14,581 bases of DNA from JAHWKS01 sp964458385 (GTDB taxonomy: Bacteria > Planctomycetota > Planctomycetia > Pirellulales > Pirellulaceae). The DNA is taken from NCBI GenBank assembly GCA_964458385.1, contig CAYWIS010000159.1, forward strand, positions 1-14,581, in the 5' to 3' direction. Positions 1 through 7,567 of this stretch are shown one piece after another (the stretch's first letter is position 1; each line of letters opens with the position of its first letter). The position numbers and the translations under genes are program-made. The notes under the pieces are model-generated. The model made no database searches. It was not told where the DNA came from and saw nothing but the letters and a program-made list of their open reading frames with translations.

Positions 1-70
1 GCTCACGTCAGCCGTTCCACGCACGGCCCACCAACCGGACCGGTGAGATCGAGCGCGACGCCACTATTCG
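1..70. other. Window edge, no gene recognised
   Basis: This is the short stretch downstream of the alkyltransferase stop codon. Open frames cross it, but none shows a recognisable protein. No terminator hairpin with a T-run is visible for the alkyltransferase gene here. A neighbouring gene may begin beyond the left edge. Confidence 0.4.
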
Positions 71-685
71 TCAAATTCGCGACAACCGGCCCTTCTCCTC
101 GCTGGACCACTCGGGCAGTCCATGGAGGTTCAGCGCCACACCTTCCCGCGCGAGTAAGTGTCGCTTGATTTCCAAACCCTGCGGGGCGGAAAAACCACCG
201 AGGCTTCCTCCGGCGGCAACCACGCGGTGACACGGCACAATTAACGGCCATCGATTCCCCGCCATCACTTGCCCCACGGCTCGCGCGGCGTTGGGCGATC
301 CCGCCTTTCGTGCTAACTGCCCATAAGTCAACACCTTGCCAGCGGGAATGCGCCGGCAATAATGCACTACACGACGTTGGAACTCCGTCAACGTTGAAAG
401 GTCGAGCTGCACATCCAAAAACGAATCTGGCGCGCCTTGGGCGAACGCTTGAAGGCGTTCGATCAGACGTTGTTGCGGCTCACCTGGGTCGTCGACCGGG
501 GTCGACGACGTTAAAATAGAGTTTTGTTGTTTGGATGAAGCATTAATCAGGGCAGATGCTGCAACTTGGGGATTGGGGTGATTAAACGTCAGCCCCAGCA
601 ACAATGCGTCGCTCCAGGCGGCGGCCATCCACCGCAACTCTGTGGGGAATACAGTGATGAACACACGCCGCCTGCTCTGGCTCAT
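71..685 (-). CDS. ogt: Methylated-DNA--protein-cysteine methyltransferase
   Basis: This is a DNA-repair protein that moves the alkyl group from O6-alkylguanine (or O4-alkylthymine) onto its own cysteine in a single suicide reaction in the cytoplasm. The active-site motif PCHRVV is intact, with the acceptor Cys at residue 152. The upstream YGQLA helix-turn-helix segment (121-125) and RAVG, with the Arg finger at 135, are also present. Residues 1-45 fit the N-terminal ribonuclease-H-like domain. An Ala/Ser-rich linker (about 42-66) joins the two halves. The length of 204 aa is slightly above the usual 160-190. I chose the ATG at 685 because GAGAGG lies just upstream of it. The frame could extend to a TTG at 730, but that adds 15 residues unlike the family. 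The gene is divergent from the 884-1627 gene. Whether it is Ogt or Ada-C-like cannot be settled from sequence. There is no Ada N-terminal domain, so it is not an adaptive-response regulator. Confidence 0.93.
   Translation of the reverse strand: MSQSRRRVFITVFPTELRWMAAAWSDALLLGLTFNHPNPQVAASALINASSKQQNSILTSSTPVDDPGEPQQRLIERLQAFAQGAPDSFLDVQLDLSTLTEFQRRVVHYCRRIPAGKVLTYGQLARKAGSPNAARAVGQVMAGNRWPLIVPCHRVVAAGGSLGGFSAPQGLEIKRHLLAREGVALNLHGLPEWSSEEKGRLSRI
488..509. repeat. Near-perfect palindrome inside ogt
   Basis: Ten-base arms (488-497 and 500-509) are perfectly complementary around a two-base GG centre, and each arm contains GTCGAC. The palindrome lies inside the alkyltransferase gene and codes for part of the flexible linker, where protein constraint should be low. 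It could be a protein-binding palindrome, a hairpin in the mRNA, or chance. Confidence 0.6.
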
Positions 686-773
686 GATTCCTCTCGGGCT
701 GGGATGTTGCTCGAACTCTATTTGATTCAAGCACTTGCGTCGGCCGTGACGTCTCTGGCCGCCGTGATCGTTT

Positions 774-802
774 TTGATCGTCTAATTGACCCTATCTATA
801 CT
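774..802 (+). promoter_or_regulatory. Putative sigma-70 promoter for the 884 gene
   Basis: A -35-like TTGATC (774-779) and a -10-like TATACT (797-802) are separated by exactly 17 bases. They match the consensus at 4 of 6 and 5 of 6 positions. Transcription would start near 809 and give a leader of about 75 bases before the ATG at 884. The site lies in the 198-base gap between two divergent genes, which is where a promoter is expected. Planctomycete promoters are poorly characterised, so confidence is moderate. Confidence 0.4.
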
Positions 803-838
803 GGAGTTGTTTGGCGCCGACTACGTCGGGCTTGACGC

Positions 839-870
839 TTCCCAGGCACGAGGCCTTCTCACCTTGGGAA
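839..870 (+). other. Leader hairpin next to the ribosome-binding site
   Basis: Bases 839-846 pair with 862-870 to give 8 base pairs with one bulged T (864) and a 15-base loop. The right arm runs into the GGGAAAGGAA ribosome-binding region of the 884 gene, so folding could limit ribosome access. This is seen by eye and no folding energy was computed. Confidence 0.35.
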
Positions 871-883
871 AGGAACTTTGCTG

Positions 884-1627
884 ATGACTCGGTACGCTTC
901 GTTAAGCGACGATTTCTACGTCAACATGCATCTTAACACGGAGATGGAGCTCCCCCAAACTCGCGAGGCGATCCTCCACTACTTTGAACGCATCCAGAAA
1001 AACTATCCCACCATGCGCAATTTCTACTCGCGCGATGGGAGAGAATTTGTTCTGGAGGAGGACAAAGAGCGAGGCGATTACCGTTGGGCCAGCGTCGAAA
1101 CGAAGCGTCTCTGTTCGGGCGCGGTGAATCCCTCGAGCCTCAACGAAGCCTTTGACCTGCATCGCCTGGTGTTGGAGATTGCGCCTTATGCGCTCACGGT
1201 GAGTCCGCTGGATTGTGATTCGCTCAACGTGATGGTGGGTTTTGATTACACCTACCGCGGCAACCACAGCGCCCTGGTCGCCGAAGCCCTGGGCATTACG
1301 CCTGCGTTTGAGCGTATGGCCGAGATCCCCGGCGCCACGTTGCTGAACCATGACCCCGCGCTGCAACTGGCTCTCGATGAGGATTGCCGCGTTCAATGCC
1401 GGCTGAGCATCGAGACGCGCACGAGCGCCTACCAGGTCCGCACCGGTGATTTTCCGGAAGACCAGCTTTCGGTCTACCTCACCGTGCGCCGCTATGGCAG
1501 TCTCGACAAGGACGAAACCTTTGTCTCGGTTATGAACCGCTTGGCTGACACCTGCATTGAATTGGTCGACCACTACGTGGTCGACAACGTGCTGCGACCG
1601 CTGCAAAAGGCCATTGCTATTAAGTAA
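884..1627 (+). CDS. Conserved-looking cytosolic protein of unknown function
   Basis: The product is a 247-residue soluble protein with no signal peptide, membrane span or known catalytic motif. It is mixed alpha/beta in character and rich in acidic residues and Tyr. Notable stretches are an N-terminal SLSDDFYVNMHLNTEMELP (6-24), a central LTVSPLDCDSLNVMVGFDY near 105-123, a Arg/Thr-rich RTSAYQVRTGDF near 185, and a C-terminal helix ending LRPLQKAIAIK. The ATG at 884 is preferred because GGAAAGGAA lies upstream with 9 bases between GGA and the start. An in-frame TTG at 878 would be too close to that site. The gene stands alone between a putative promoter and a strong terminator, so it is probably a single-gene transcript. 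It looks like a planctomycete-restricted family to me, but I cannot name the family and assign no function. Confidence 0.85.
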   Translation: MTRYASLSDDFYVNMHLNTEMELPQTREAILHYFERIQKNYPTMRNFYSRDGREFVLEEDKERGDYRWASVETKRLCSGAVNPSSLNEAFDLHRLVLEIAPYALTVSPLDCDSLNVMVGFDYTYRGNHSALVAEALGITPAFERMAEIPGATLLNHDPALQLALDEDCRVQCRLSIETRTSAYQVRTGDFPEDQLSVYLTVRRYGSLDKDETFVSVMNRLADTCIELVDHYVVDNVLRPLQKAIAIK

Positions 1628-1679
1628 CGGGTCGTTAGACCCACCTCGTCTAGCGCATTTTCAAATTGGCTCTTCCAAG

Positions 1680-1720
1680 CGCCCCGCGGTTCTCGTTCAA
1701 CTGCGGGGCGTTGTGCTTTT
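1680..1720 (+). terminator. Rho-independent terminator of the 884 gene
   Basis: Bases 1680-1691 pair with 1699-1710 to give 12 base pairs with one G-T wobble around a 7-base loop. The stem is very GC-rich at its base (CGCCCCGC with GCGGGGCG). It is followed by the T-rich TTGTGCTTTT. It lies 52 bases after the stop codon. On the other strand there is no T-run after the stem, so it would serve the convergent hydrolase gene (stop at 1741) poorly, although the hairpin itself could still act. Confidence 0.8.
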
Positions 1721-1740
1721 CTCCAGCCGTGACGGTCGCC

Positions 1741-4047
1741 TTACGGCTGGGCGACTTCTTTCGGAGCCGGCCAGTTCAAGTGCTTGTGTAGAAACGCAAA
1801 AGTTCCCTGGCCGTTAATGGTGTGCGGACCGACAAACCATTCGATCTCGGTACGATCTCCAATTCCAAGCCGTGCGTTGTAGAGATGGCGGACCTTGGCG
1901 TATTCGTAGGCCACGGTTTCGTCGGGCGCTACGCCGTCAAAGTGACCGCGCTCGACCATGAACGGCCGCGGGCAAATAAGCGCCGCCATCTCTGCGTAAT
2001 TGAACGTGCTCCCTAGGTCGTATTCGAAGATCTCGTATTCCCCGGTCCACACGTAGCTATAAGGCGCGCGGGTCGAGGCGTTCTTCCATACCCACTCGTT
2101 AAAGTCAGCCGAGCAAATTGACAGCTTATACTCGGGCACCAAGGGAGGAATGCGCATGGCGCTTTTGCCTCCATAAGACAGGCCGTAGAAGCCGATTCGT
2201 TCGGGGTCGACCACGTCGAGCGTCGACAGCCAAGCCACGATCTGCTGGTGCTGCGGCACAATGATGGAGAATAGCGTCTTCTGAAGGGGATTCGCCTTGC
2301 GCTGCAGCGTGCGAAAGCGATCCTTAAAGATGTAGAGGTTCTGCGGCGCAAAAGTGACAAATCCCCGCTCGGCCAGCTTGGAGGCGAAGTCGTGATATGC
2401 CGAATGATTCCCCGTTACCACGTCCTGCGGCCTTCCCTCCAGCCCATGCTGACAAACCACTACCGGCCGCCGCTCGCCTTGGGGAATATCCTTTGGAACG
2501 CACAATATGCCGTATGCGATGACGTCGGGGAATACATCGAGCACCACTTCGTAGCCCGTCCAGCGGGCTTCGTCGTACACTTTGCGCGAACGTGCATTGA
2601 AGGGCAGACGTTCGTACTCAAAATCGCCAATTGTCTGCGTGCGGAAATGTTCGCGATACTTTTCGACCGACTTCTGATAATTTTCCAGCGAGCTGGTGTC
2701 CAAGTCTTTCATGAACTCTGCCCGCACGTAGGGGCTTTCATGCAATAGGGCCTGCGTGTGGCGGTCGATTTCGTGCATTTGCCGGACTTGCCGCCCCCGT
2801 AGATCCCAATCGTCACGCAGACGTTGCGGCGGCGCTCCCGGATCGGCCAACTTGGCGCCGGGCGCCAGCCCTTGCAGAAAGGCGTCGAGGGCGTCGGATG
2901 AGATCGGTTCGCCGCGTCCTTCGCCGTTGACGATCAGGGTAATGCACTTTTCGGGAGATAATGCGGCAGGCACAAGCTGCTTGGCTCGCTCCACTTCGTG
3001 GCGCACGGTTTCCAATTCGGGAGTCACCAAACGCGCAGGAGCGCCGCCTTCGCTAGGCAGGGTCAATTCGGGGCCACGCGCCGCTTCGATTACCAAGCTG
3101 CGCGGCGCCACCATCGACGCCAGTTCGGCATCGCCAAATTGCTCAAGCAGGCCGTACACATTGCGGTCAAGCGGTTCCTGCCAGATGTTCTGCCGTGAAT
3201 CGAAATAGCCGCTCACCAGGGCTGCATCAATACGGGGATCCAGCGCCGCCGCATACAACGCCAGCAACCCGCCCTCGCCCCAACCCACCACGCCAATGCG
3301 CGGGTCGCGTCCCTGGGCGTTTCTCTCAAACCAATCCACCCCCGCAAGCACCTTCTGGAGTTCGTATCCGATGAGGTGCCGTCCCAATTCGAACGCCGGC
3401 CGATAAAGATACTCGCGACTGGTCAGGTTCGCCCGGCCATTGCGTTTCTCCAACGTTCGATCAATAAGCGTTGGCGCCAGCACCCGGCAACCGCTCTCGG
3501 CCAACCGCCGGGCGTATTGCATTTGGAGCGACGTGTCGTCGATCAGTCCTGCGATGGCTTCGGGCGAACTATCGGCGTCGGGCAAGGCGATGACATCGGC
3601 CACCGGTGCGCGTTCGCGGGGCGTTAGCAATAATCCCTCGGCGTACACATCGCCAAAAGCCGGCCACCGCACCGCGAATATCTGATAGCCGGGGCCGCGC
3701 CCGACCAGCGCCCGGCGCTCGGTCGTCGCCAGCAGCTCTAAGCCCGCGAATGGTGGGCGAGGATCGCGCACTCCTGTGATATACGCCAAACGCGCACGAT
3801 TGGGCTGTAACGAACGATTGTAGGCGTCGGCCGATGCGCCATCACGATTCCAATGCTTGCTGCGCGATTCGATCGAGCGTTCCAACTCGCGCAGGAGGAA
3901 GCGGTCCACGCCATCGACCAATTGCGAGGCAATATCGCCTTCCCACGTCAGCGGCGCCGTGCCGGGGTAGGGAACAAGTTCGGCGGCCGACGCCAGGCCA
4001 GCGGCCAAGAGCAGGGGCGCAAGGTAGCCCATTGAATGGCGCGTCAT
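1741..4047 (-). CDS. Secreted double alpha/beta-hydrolase (esterase-like)
   Basis: This 768-residue exported protein has two successive alpha/beta-hydrolase-like halves. The ATG at 4047 gives a clear signal peptide, with basic MTRH, a hydrophobic LAPLLLAAGLA core and a cut near ASA-AE (about residue 21). The frame extends upstream only to TTG codons. No strong ribosome-binding site is visible. The C-terminal half (about 430-768) looks active. It has an oxyanion-type QHG, the nucleophile elbow GLSYGG with Ser624, a likely acid Asp704 in HFDGVAPD, and His742 in GPHTING. It resembles acetyl-xylan-esterase or dienelactone-hydrolase-like enzymes. The N-terminal half (about 22-420) has the same kind of elbow, GWGEGG, but Glu258 occupies the serine position, so it is probably not a serine hydrolase. 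The substrate is unknown, with ester-linked groups on polysaccharide the likeliest. The gene is the last of three leftward genes and lies behind a terminator-like hairpin. Confidence 0.85.
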   Translation of the reverse strand: MTRHSMGYLAPLLLAAGLASAAELVPYPGTAPLTWEGDIASQLVDGVDRFLLRELERSIESRSKHWNRDGASADAYNRSLQPNRARLAYITGVRDPRPPFAGLELLATTERRALVGRGPGYQIFAVRWPAFGDVYAEGLLLTPRERAPVADVIALPDADSSPEAIAGLIDDTSLQMQYARRLAESGCRVLAPTLIDRTLEKRNGRANLTSREYLYRPAFELGRHLIGYELQKVLAGVDWFERNAQGRDPRIGVVGWGEGGLLALYAAALDPRIDAALVSGYFDSRQNIWQEPLDRNVYGLLEQFGDAELASMVAPRSLVIEAARGPELTLPSEGGAPARLVTPELETVRHEVERAKQLVPAALSPEKCITLIVNGEGRGEPISSDALDAFLQGLAPGAKLADPGAPPQRLRDDWDLRGRQVRQMHEIDRHTQALLHESPYVRAEFMKDLDTSSLENYQKSVEKYREHFRTQTIGDFEYERLPFNARSRKVYDEARWTGYEVVLDVFPDVIAYGILCVPKDIPQGERRPVVVCQHGLEGRPQDVVTGNHSAYHDFASKLAERGFVTFAPQNLYIFKDRFRTLQRKANPLQKTLFSIIVPQHQQIVAWLSTLDVVDPERIGFYGLSYGGKSAMRIPPLVPEYKLSICSADFNEWVWKNASTRAPYSYVWTGEYEIFEYDLGSTFNYAEMAALICPRPFMVERGHFDGVAPDETVAYEYAKVRHLYNARLGIGDRTEIEWFVGPHTINGQGTFAFLHKHLNWPAPKEVAQP

Positions 4048-4074
4048 AGGTGCGATCCGAATGCGAAGAGGAAG

Positions 4075-4149
4075 GATCAACAACAAAGCCGCGGAAGCCG
4101 ACGCGTGCCGTATGCCCCAAGGGCATTCGATGCGCCGTTTTCCGCGGCT
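4075..4149 (-). terminator. Long hairpin with T-rich tail after the regulator gene
   Basis: The perfect 10-base arms 4087-4096 (AGCCGCGGAA) and 4140-4149 enclose a region that itself folds. The inner stem 4112-4117 with 4121-4126 has a 3-base loop, and several short paired patches lie between. On the minus strand the stem is followed by TTGTTGTTG, a T-rich tail. It begins 28 bases after the response-regulator stop and ends about 40 bases before the hydrolase start. It would terminate or attenuate transcription between these two genes. The full 63-base extended fold is better on the plus strand, because G-T wobbles there become A-C mismatches on the other strand. Confidence 0.6.
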
Positions 4150-4177
4150 CTGATGGTTACGCGCCGTAAGCGCCGCG

Positions 4178-5641
4178 TCAATCCTCGTCCGAATCGTCCG
4201 CGCCGCTTACCACATGACTGATGGAAATGTCGAGCGATCGTAGCTTGTTGCGTAGGCTGCTGCGAGAGATTCCCAAAATCCGCGCCGCCTGCGATTGGTT
4301 GCCTTGCGTATGGTTCAACACACGGGTGAGCAGAATTCGCTCCATGACCTCCAACGTTTCGTTGTAGAGGTTGATGGAGTCTTCGGCGATGCGTTTCTCC
4401 ACGAACGCTTCCAGATCATCGCTGCTCGACGTTTCGCGCGTTGAGGCGATCGCCAAAGCCGAAGTGGGCCTTCCATCGAGAGCCGGCAAGAACTCCGGCG
4501 CAATGACTGGCCCGCTGGACTGCAACACCGCTTGCTTGATGACATTTTCCAGCTCGCGGATGTTCCCCGGCCAACTGTAATTCCGCAGAATCGCCATGGC
4601 TTCGGGCGAGACGCCCGTAACGGGCTTGCCCAACTCGCGGCTGTAGCGCGCCAGAAGCGCATGAATCAGGAGTTCGATATCTTCGCCGCGTTCACGAAGG
4701 GGCGGTAAGTGAATCAAGAAGCCGCGCAAACGATAGTACAGGTCTTCGCGAAATTCGCCGTTTTCGACCATCGCTTTGAGGTCGCGGTTGGTCGCGGCGA
4801 TGATGCGCACATCGACCTTAATCGTCTCGCGCCCGCCCACGCGTTCGAAGGTCTGTTGCTGGAGCAGCCGCAACATTTTCGCTTGCAGCAAGCCGGGCAT
4901 GTCGCCAATCTCGTCGAGAAAGATCGTGCCCCCGGAACATTGCTCGAACTTGCCGATGCGGCGTCGATCGGCCCCGGTGAAAGCGCCCTTCTCGTGGCCG
5001 AATAACTCGCTTTCCAATAGCGATTCGGGAATCGCTGCACAGTTGACCGCCAGGAACGGCCCGTCTTTGCGGCGGCTATAGTGGTAAATGGCGCGGGCCA
5101 CTAGTTCTTTGCCGGTGCCGCTTTCGCCTTGAATGAGCACCGTCACATCTTGCGGGGCGACCCGACCCACCGCCTTGTACACCTCCTGCATGGCGGGGCT
5201 TTTGCCCAAGATCGTTTCGCCCGAAAGCTCTTGCTGTCGTTCTTCGCCAACTGCCACGGGGATGCGCATCAGCCGCCGTGTTTCCAGGGCTTTGCCGATG
5301 ATCTCGCGCAGTTGCGTTAGGCTGAGGGGTTTGACCAAGTAGTCATAGGCGCCCTTGGTCATCGCCTGGATGGCGGTTTCACTTTTGCTATCGGCCGTGA
5401 TAAAGATGACCGGCCGTTTTGGGTCTTGCTCACGAAACTGCTCGAACGCCGCCAGGCCCGATACATCGGGAAGCATAATATCGAGCAGCACTACGTCGAC
5501 CGGGTTGCGGGAGTCTTCGGCCAACTTAAGTCCCTCTTCGGCCGAACGCGAAGTCAGGACTTTCACATCGCTTTCGGTGAAAGCTTTCTCCACCATGTGG
5601 AGCACCGAACGGTCGTCGTCGACGGCCAGAATCGTAGGCAC
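4178..5641 (-). CDS. NtrC-family sigma-54-dependent response regulator
   Basis: This is a two-component activator that, when phosphorylated, drives sigma-54 RNA polymerase by ATP hydrolysis. Three domains are visible. The receiver (1-120) has the acidic pocket Asp8-Asp9, phospho-acceptor Asp54, Thr82 and Lys104. The AAA+ domain (about 144-375) has Walker A GESGTGKE (172-179), an intact GAFTGA sigma-54 contact loop (219-224) and Walker B FLDEIGD (241-247). The C-terminal Fis-type helix-turn-helix contains NQSQAARILGISRSSLRNKL. The length of 487 aa is typical. It starts at GTG (5641), supported by a perfect AGGAGG five bases upstream. No histidine kinase is adjacent, so it is an orphan and its signal is unknown. 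It lies 78 bases behind the deacetylase-like gene with no terminator seen between, so partial co-transcription is possible. The C-terminal tail is acidic (GADDSDED). Confidence 0.95.
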   Translation of the reverse strand: MPTILAVDDDRSVLHMVEKAFTESDVKVLTSRSAEEGLKLAEDSRNPVDVVLLDIMLPDVSGLAAFEQFREQDPKRPVIFITADSKSETAIQAMTKGAYDYLVKPLSLTQLREIIGKALETRRLMRIPVAVGEERQQELSGETILGKSPAMQEVYKAVGRVAPQDVTVLIQGESGTGKELVARAIYHYSRRKDGPFLAVNCAAIPESLLESELFGHEKGAFTGADRRRIGKFEQCSGGTIFLDEIGDMPGLLQAKMLRLLQQQTFERVGGRETIKVDVRIIAATNRDLKAMVENGEFREDLYYRLRGFLIHLPPLRERGEDIELLIHALLARYSRELGKPVTGVSPEAMAILRNYSWPGNIRELENVIKQAVLQSSGPVIAPEFLPALDGRPTSALAIASTRETSSSDDLEAFVEKRIAEDSINLYNETLEVMERILLTRVLNHTQGNQSQAARILGISRSSLRNKLRSLDISISHVVSGADDSDED

Positions 5642-5652
5642 AAAAACCTCCT
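5642..5652 (-). promoter_or_regulatory. Ribosome-binding site fixing the GTG start
   Basis: AGGAGG on the minus strand (complement of 5647-5652), followed by five T residues, directly precedes the GTG at 5641. This consensus spacing decides the non-ATG start of the response regulator. Confidence 0.85.
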
Positions 5653-5719
5653 GCCAAATAGTTCGACTAATATCCCTTGTATTGTTGCCGTCCGCCTGCC
5701 CGTTGGCTAGTCGCCATTT

Positions 5720-7567
5720 TTAGGGAGTCGACCGATTCGCCATTTCCAGCAGTTGTTGGAAGGAGCGCCGGTCTACACCATCGGGCAAACGGCTGGTGTC
5801 TTCGTTCTGCACCCAGAGGTGCTGCGAGTGGAACCAGGCGCCATTGTTTGTTCCTTGGCGCACGACCATTGGAATCCCCTCGCCCTCTCCGCGATTGGAT
5901 GCAACCACCTCAATCGACCACCCAGACGTGGGCGAATCAAAAAGGTGCAACGAAAATTGCCGCTCGTTGGAGAAAAGGACATCGTCATCTCCATCTCCAT
6001 CGAGGTCGACCCATCGCAACCCGGCATCACGCCCCTGTGCGTCGACAAAACTCACGCCCGCGGGAAGCGCGTAAGCGAGTTGGCGCCAGCCTGGGTTCTG
6101 AGGATCCCAAGCAAAGCCGGCATTCGCCTTTCCCTGGGCGTCTGAAATGATCAGCTCGCACCTGCCATCGCCATCGACATCACGCAGGCGGGCTGCTTGG
6201 CCGGTCGTAATCGTCGGCAAACGGGTTTCTCCGGCGATGGCCGTCAGACGGTCATCGGGCTGCCAGTTTCGCCCATCGAATCGCCATCCCTTGGGGCCGG
6301 CGCCATCAAGACGCAGCAGCACCGCCGGGCTGTCATCGATTACGCCGAACTGTGCGGCGGTTGCCTCCACGTTCTCCTGGCCGGCTTGCACCAGTGTCGT
6401 GGGGAAATCGCTTTCGATCCAGCGGCGCTCCTGCGGCGACCAGACCCGCGTACGGCGCACTTGTGCGTTGCCAATGACGACGTCCTGGTAGCCGTCGTTA
6501 TTCAGGTCGAGCAGACGGACGCCGTTATCGCGGCCTTGGGCGTCGCGAAGCGGCTGTCCCGCCAGCAAATGGGCGTCGATTCGCTCCTGTGCCTCGCGAA
6601 AGGTCAGAAACTTGACTTTGCGGCCATGCTTCTCCACGGCGTGGTCAATCAGTTCCACAATCTGATCATTGCGAATCCAGCCATGGGGATGGAACACCAA
6701 GTTATATACCCCTTGTTTGAGTACCGTGGCGTCAAGCGCCAGCTTCATATCGCGCACCGTGTCGGGATTGTTCGGGCGCTGGATGTTTTGCCCTTCCCAA
6801 TCGCTCGGCACAACACACGGGAATTCCCAACACAGCCGACCAATGACATACGGGTACGGATAGTTCTCGATCGTGTTCACAAACGACGGAAATGGAAGAT
6901 ACTTGCGGAACCGCTCCGTTTCTTTACCGGGTTCGACGACCAGTTCGCGCGGCAACGCGGTGTCGTTCGCCGTGAAGATATTGAATACCGAGCTATCGAT
7001 GGTCAAATACGCGCCCCCTGGAGTCGTGCGATTAAAGACTTCCATCCAGAACCGCGGACTGGGCGTGTTGCGCGAGTCACAACACGGCATTCGAAACGCC
7101 ACGGGCCGGTTGCCAGGAACCGACGCTAACAGATCCACGCATCGCTCGTAGGTGTTCTTCGCCGCGGAGAAGTCGCCGCCTTGCAAACAAGGGCAAGGAT
7201 GGTCAAAGGTGTGCGTCTCAAGACTTACACCCTCTTTGAGCCACGTTTGAAGCTGCGGGTCGGCCGGATTGACGCTGCACGTCATAATGCTAACCGCCGC
7301 CCGCCCATCGATTTGCTTGAGCCGGTTAAGAATGGGACGCAGGTACTCTTCATAGCGGGCGGTGTCGCGCATATCGTCAATCGCCAGCACAACAACCGCT
7401 TCGACGCCCTCTTCGCCAACCCACTGCGGCGTCGTTAGCTTGGGAAACTTGCCATCGACGTAATACGGATCACAGAACTCATCCAGGTGAGCTAACCGAT
7501 CGCCATCCGCCCACAACGTCGCCGGGGTCCACGCAGCAAGAAGCCCTGCAAGCAAAAACCATCGCAT
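5720..7567 (-). CDS. Secreted polysaccharide-deacetylase-like protein with VCBS loops
   Basis: This 615-residue exported protein has a clear signal peptide (cut near TLWA-DG, residue 20). The N-terminal half (about 50-330) has the three marks of the NodB deacetylase fold: Asp64-Asp65 in LAIDDMRD, the metal-binding pair His119 and His123 in HTFDH, and an RMP motif in FRMPCCDS. Such enzymes remove acetyl groups from sugars with a bound metal. The C-terminal half has three VCBS/FG-GAP calcium loops beginning near residues 354 (DLNNDGYQD), 463 (DVDGDG) and 521 (DLDGDGDDD), so a partial beta-propeller is likely. The tail (LPDGVDRRSF) looks like a linker into a further domain that is absent. The ATG at 7567 has AAGGAGG seven bases upstream. 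The gene is divergent from the 7759 esterase and leads into the response-regulator gene. Its true substrate is not shown, and some proteins of this kind may be non-catalytic. Confidence 0.85.
   Translation of the reverse strand: MRWFLLAGLLAAWTPATLWADGDRLAHLDEFCDPYYVDGKFPKLTTPQWVGEEGVEAVVVLAIDDMRDTARYEEYLRPILNRLKQIDGRAAVSIMTCSVNPADPQLQTWLKEGVSLETHTFDHPCPCLQGGDFSAAKNTYERCVDLLASVPGNRPVAFRMPCCDSRNTPSPRFWMEVFNRTTPGGAYLTIDSSVFNIFTANDTALPRELVVEPGKETERFRKYLPFPSFVNTIENYPYPYVIGRLCWEFPCVVPSDWEGQNIQRPNNPDTVRDMKLALDATVLKQGVYNLVFHPHGWIRNDQIVELIDHAVEKHGRKVKFLTFREAQERIDAHLLAGQPLRDAQGRDNGVRLLDLNNDGYQDVVIGNAQVRRTRVWSPQERRWIESDFPTTLVQAGQENVEATAAQFGVIDDSPAVLLRLDGAGPKGWRFDGRNWQPDDRLTAIAGETRLPTITTGQAARLRDVDGDGRCELIISDAQGKANAGFAWDPQNPGWRQLAYALPAGVSFVDAQGRDAGLRWVDLDGDGDDDVLFSNERQFSLHLFDSPTSGWSIEVVASNRGEGEGIPMVVRQGTNNGAWFHSQHLWVQNEDTSRLPDGVDRRSFQQLLEMANRSTP

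Noticed and set aside
902..1606. 234-codon open frame on the minus strand
   Set aside because: It is the antisense of the 884-1627 gene, with no recognisable motifs and no ribosome-binding site. The plus gene has a promoter, ribosome-binding site and terminator.
5664..5713. Inverted repeat CGACTA...TAGTCG between the deacetylase and regulator genes
   Set aside because: The arms are only six bases and lie 38 bases apart. This is expected by chance.
6197..7129. 310-codon open frame on the plus strand
   Set aside because: It lies wholly opposite the deacetylase-like gene, which has a signal peptide, domain motifs and a ribosome-binding site. The plus-strand product shows no domain and is a shadow of GC-rich codon use.
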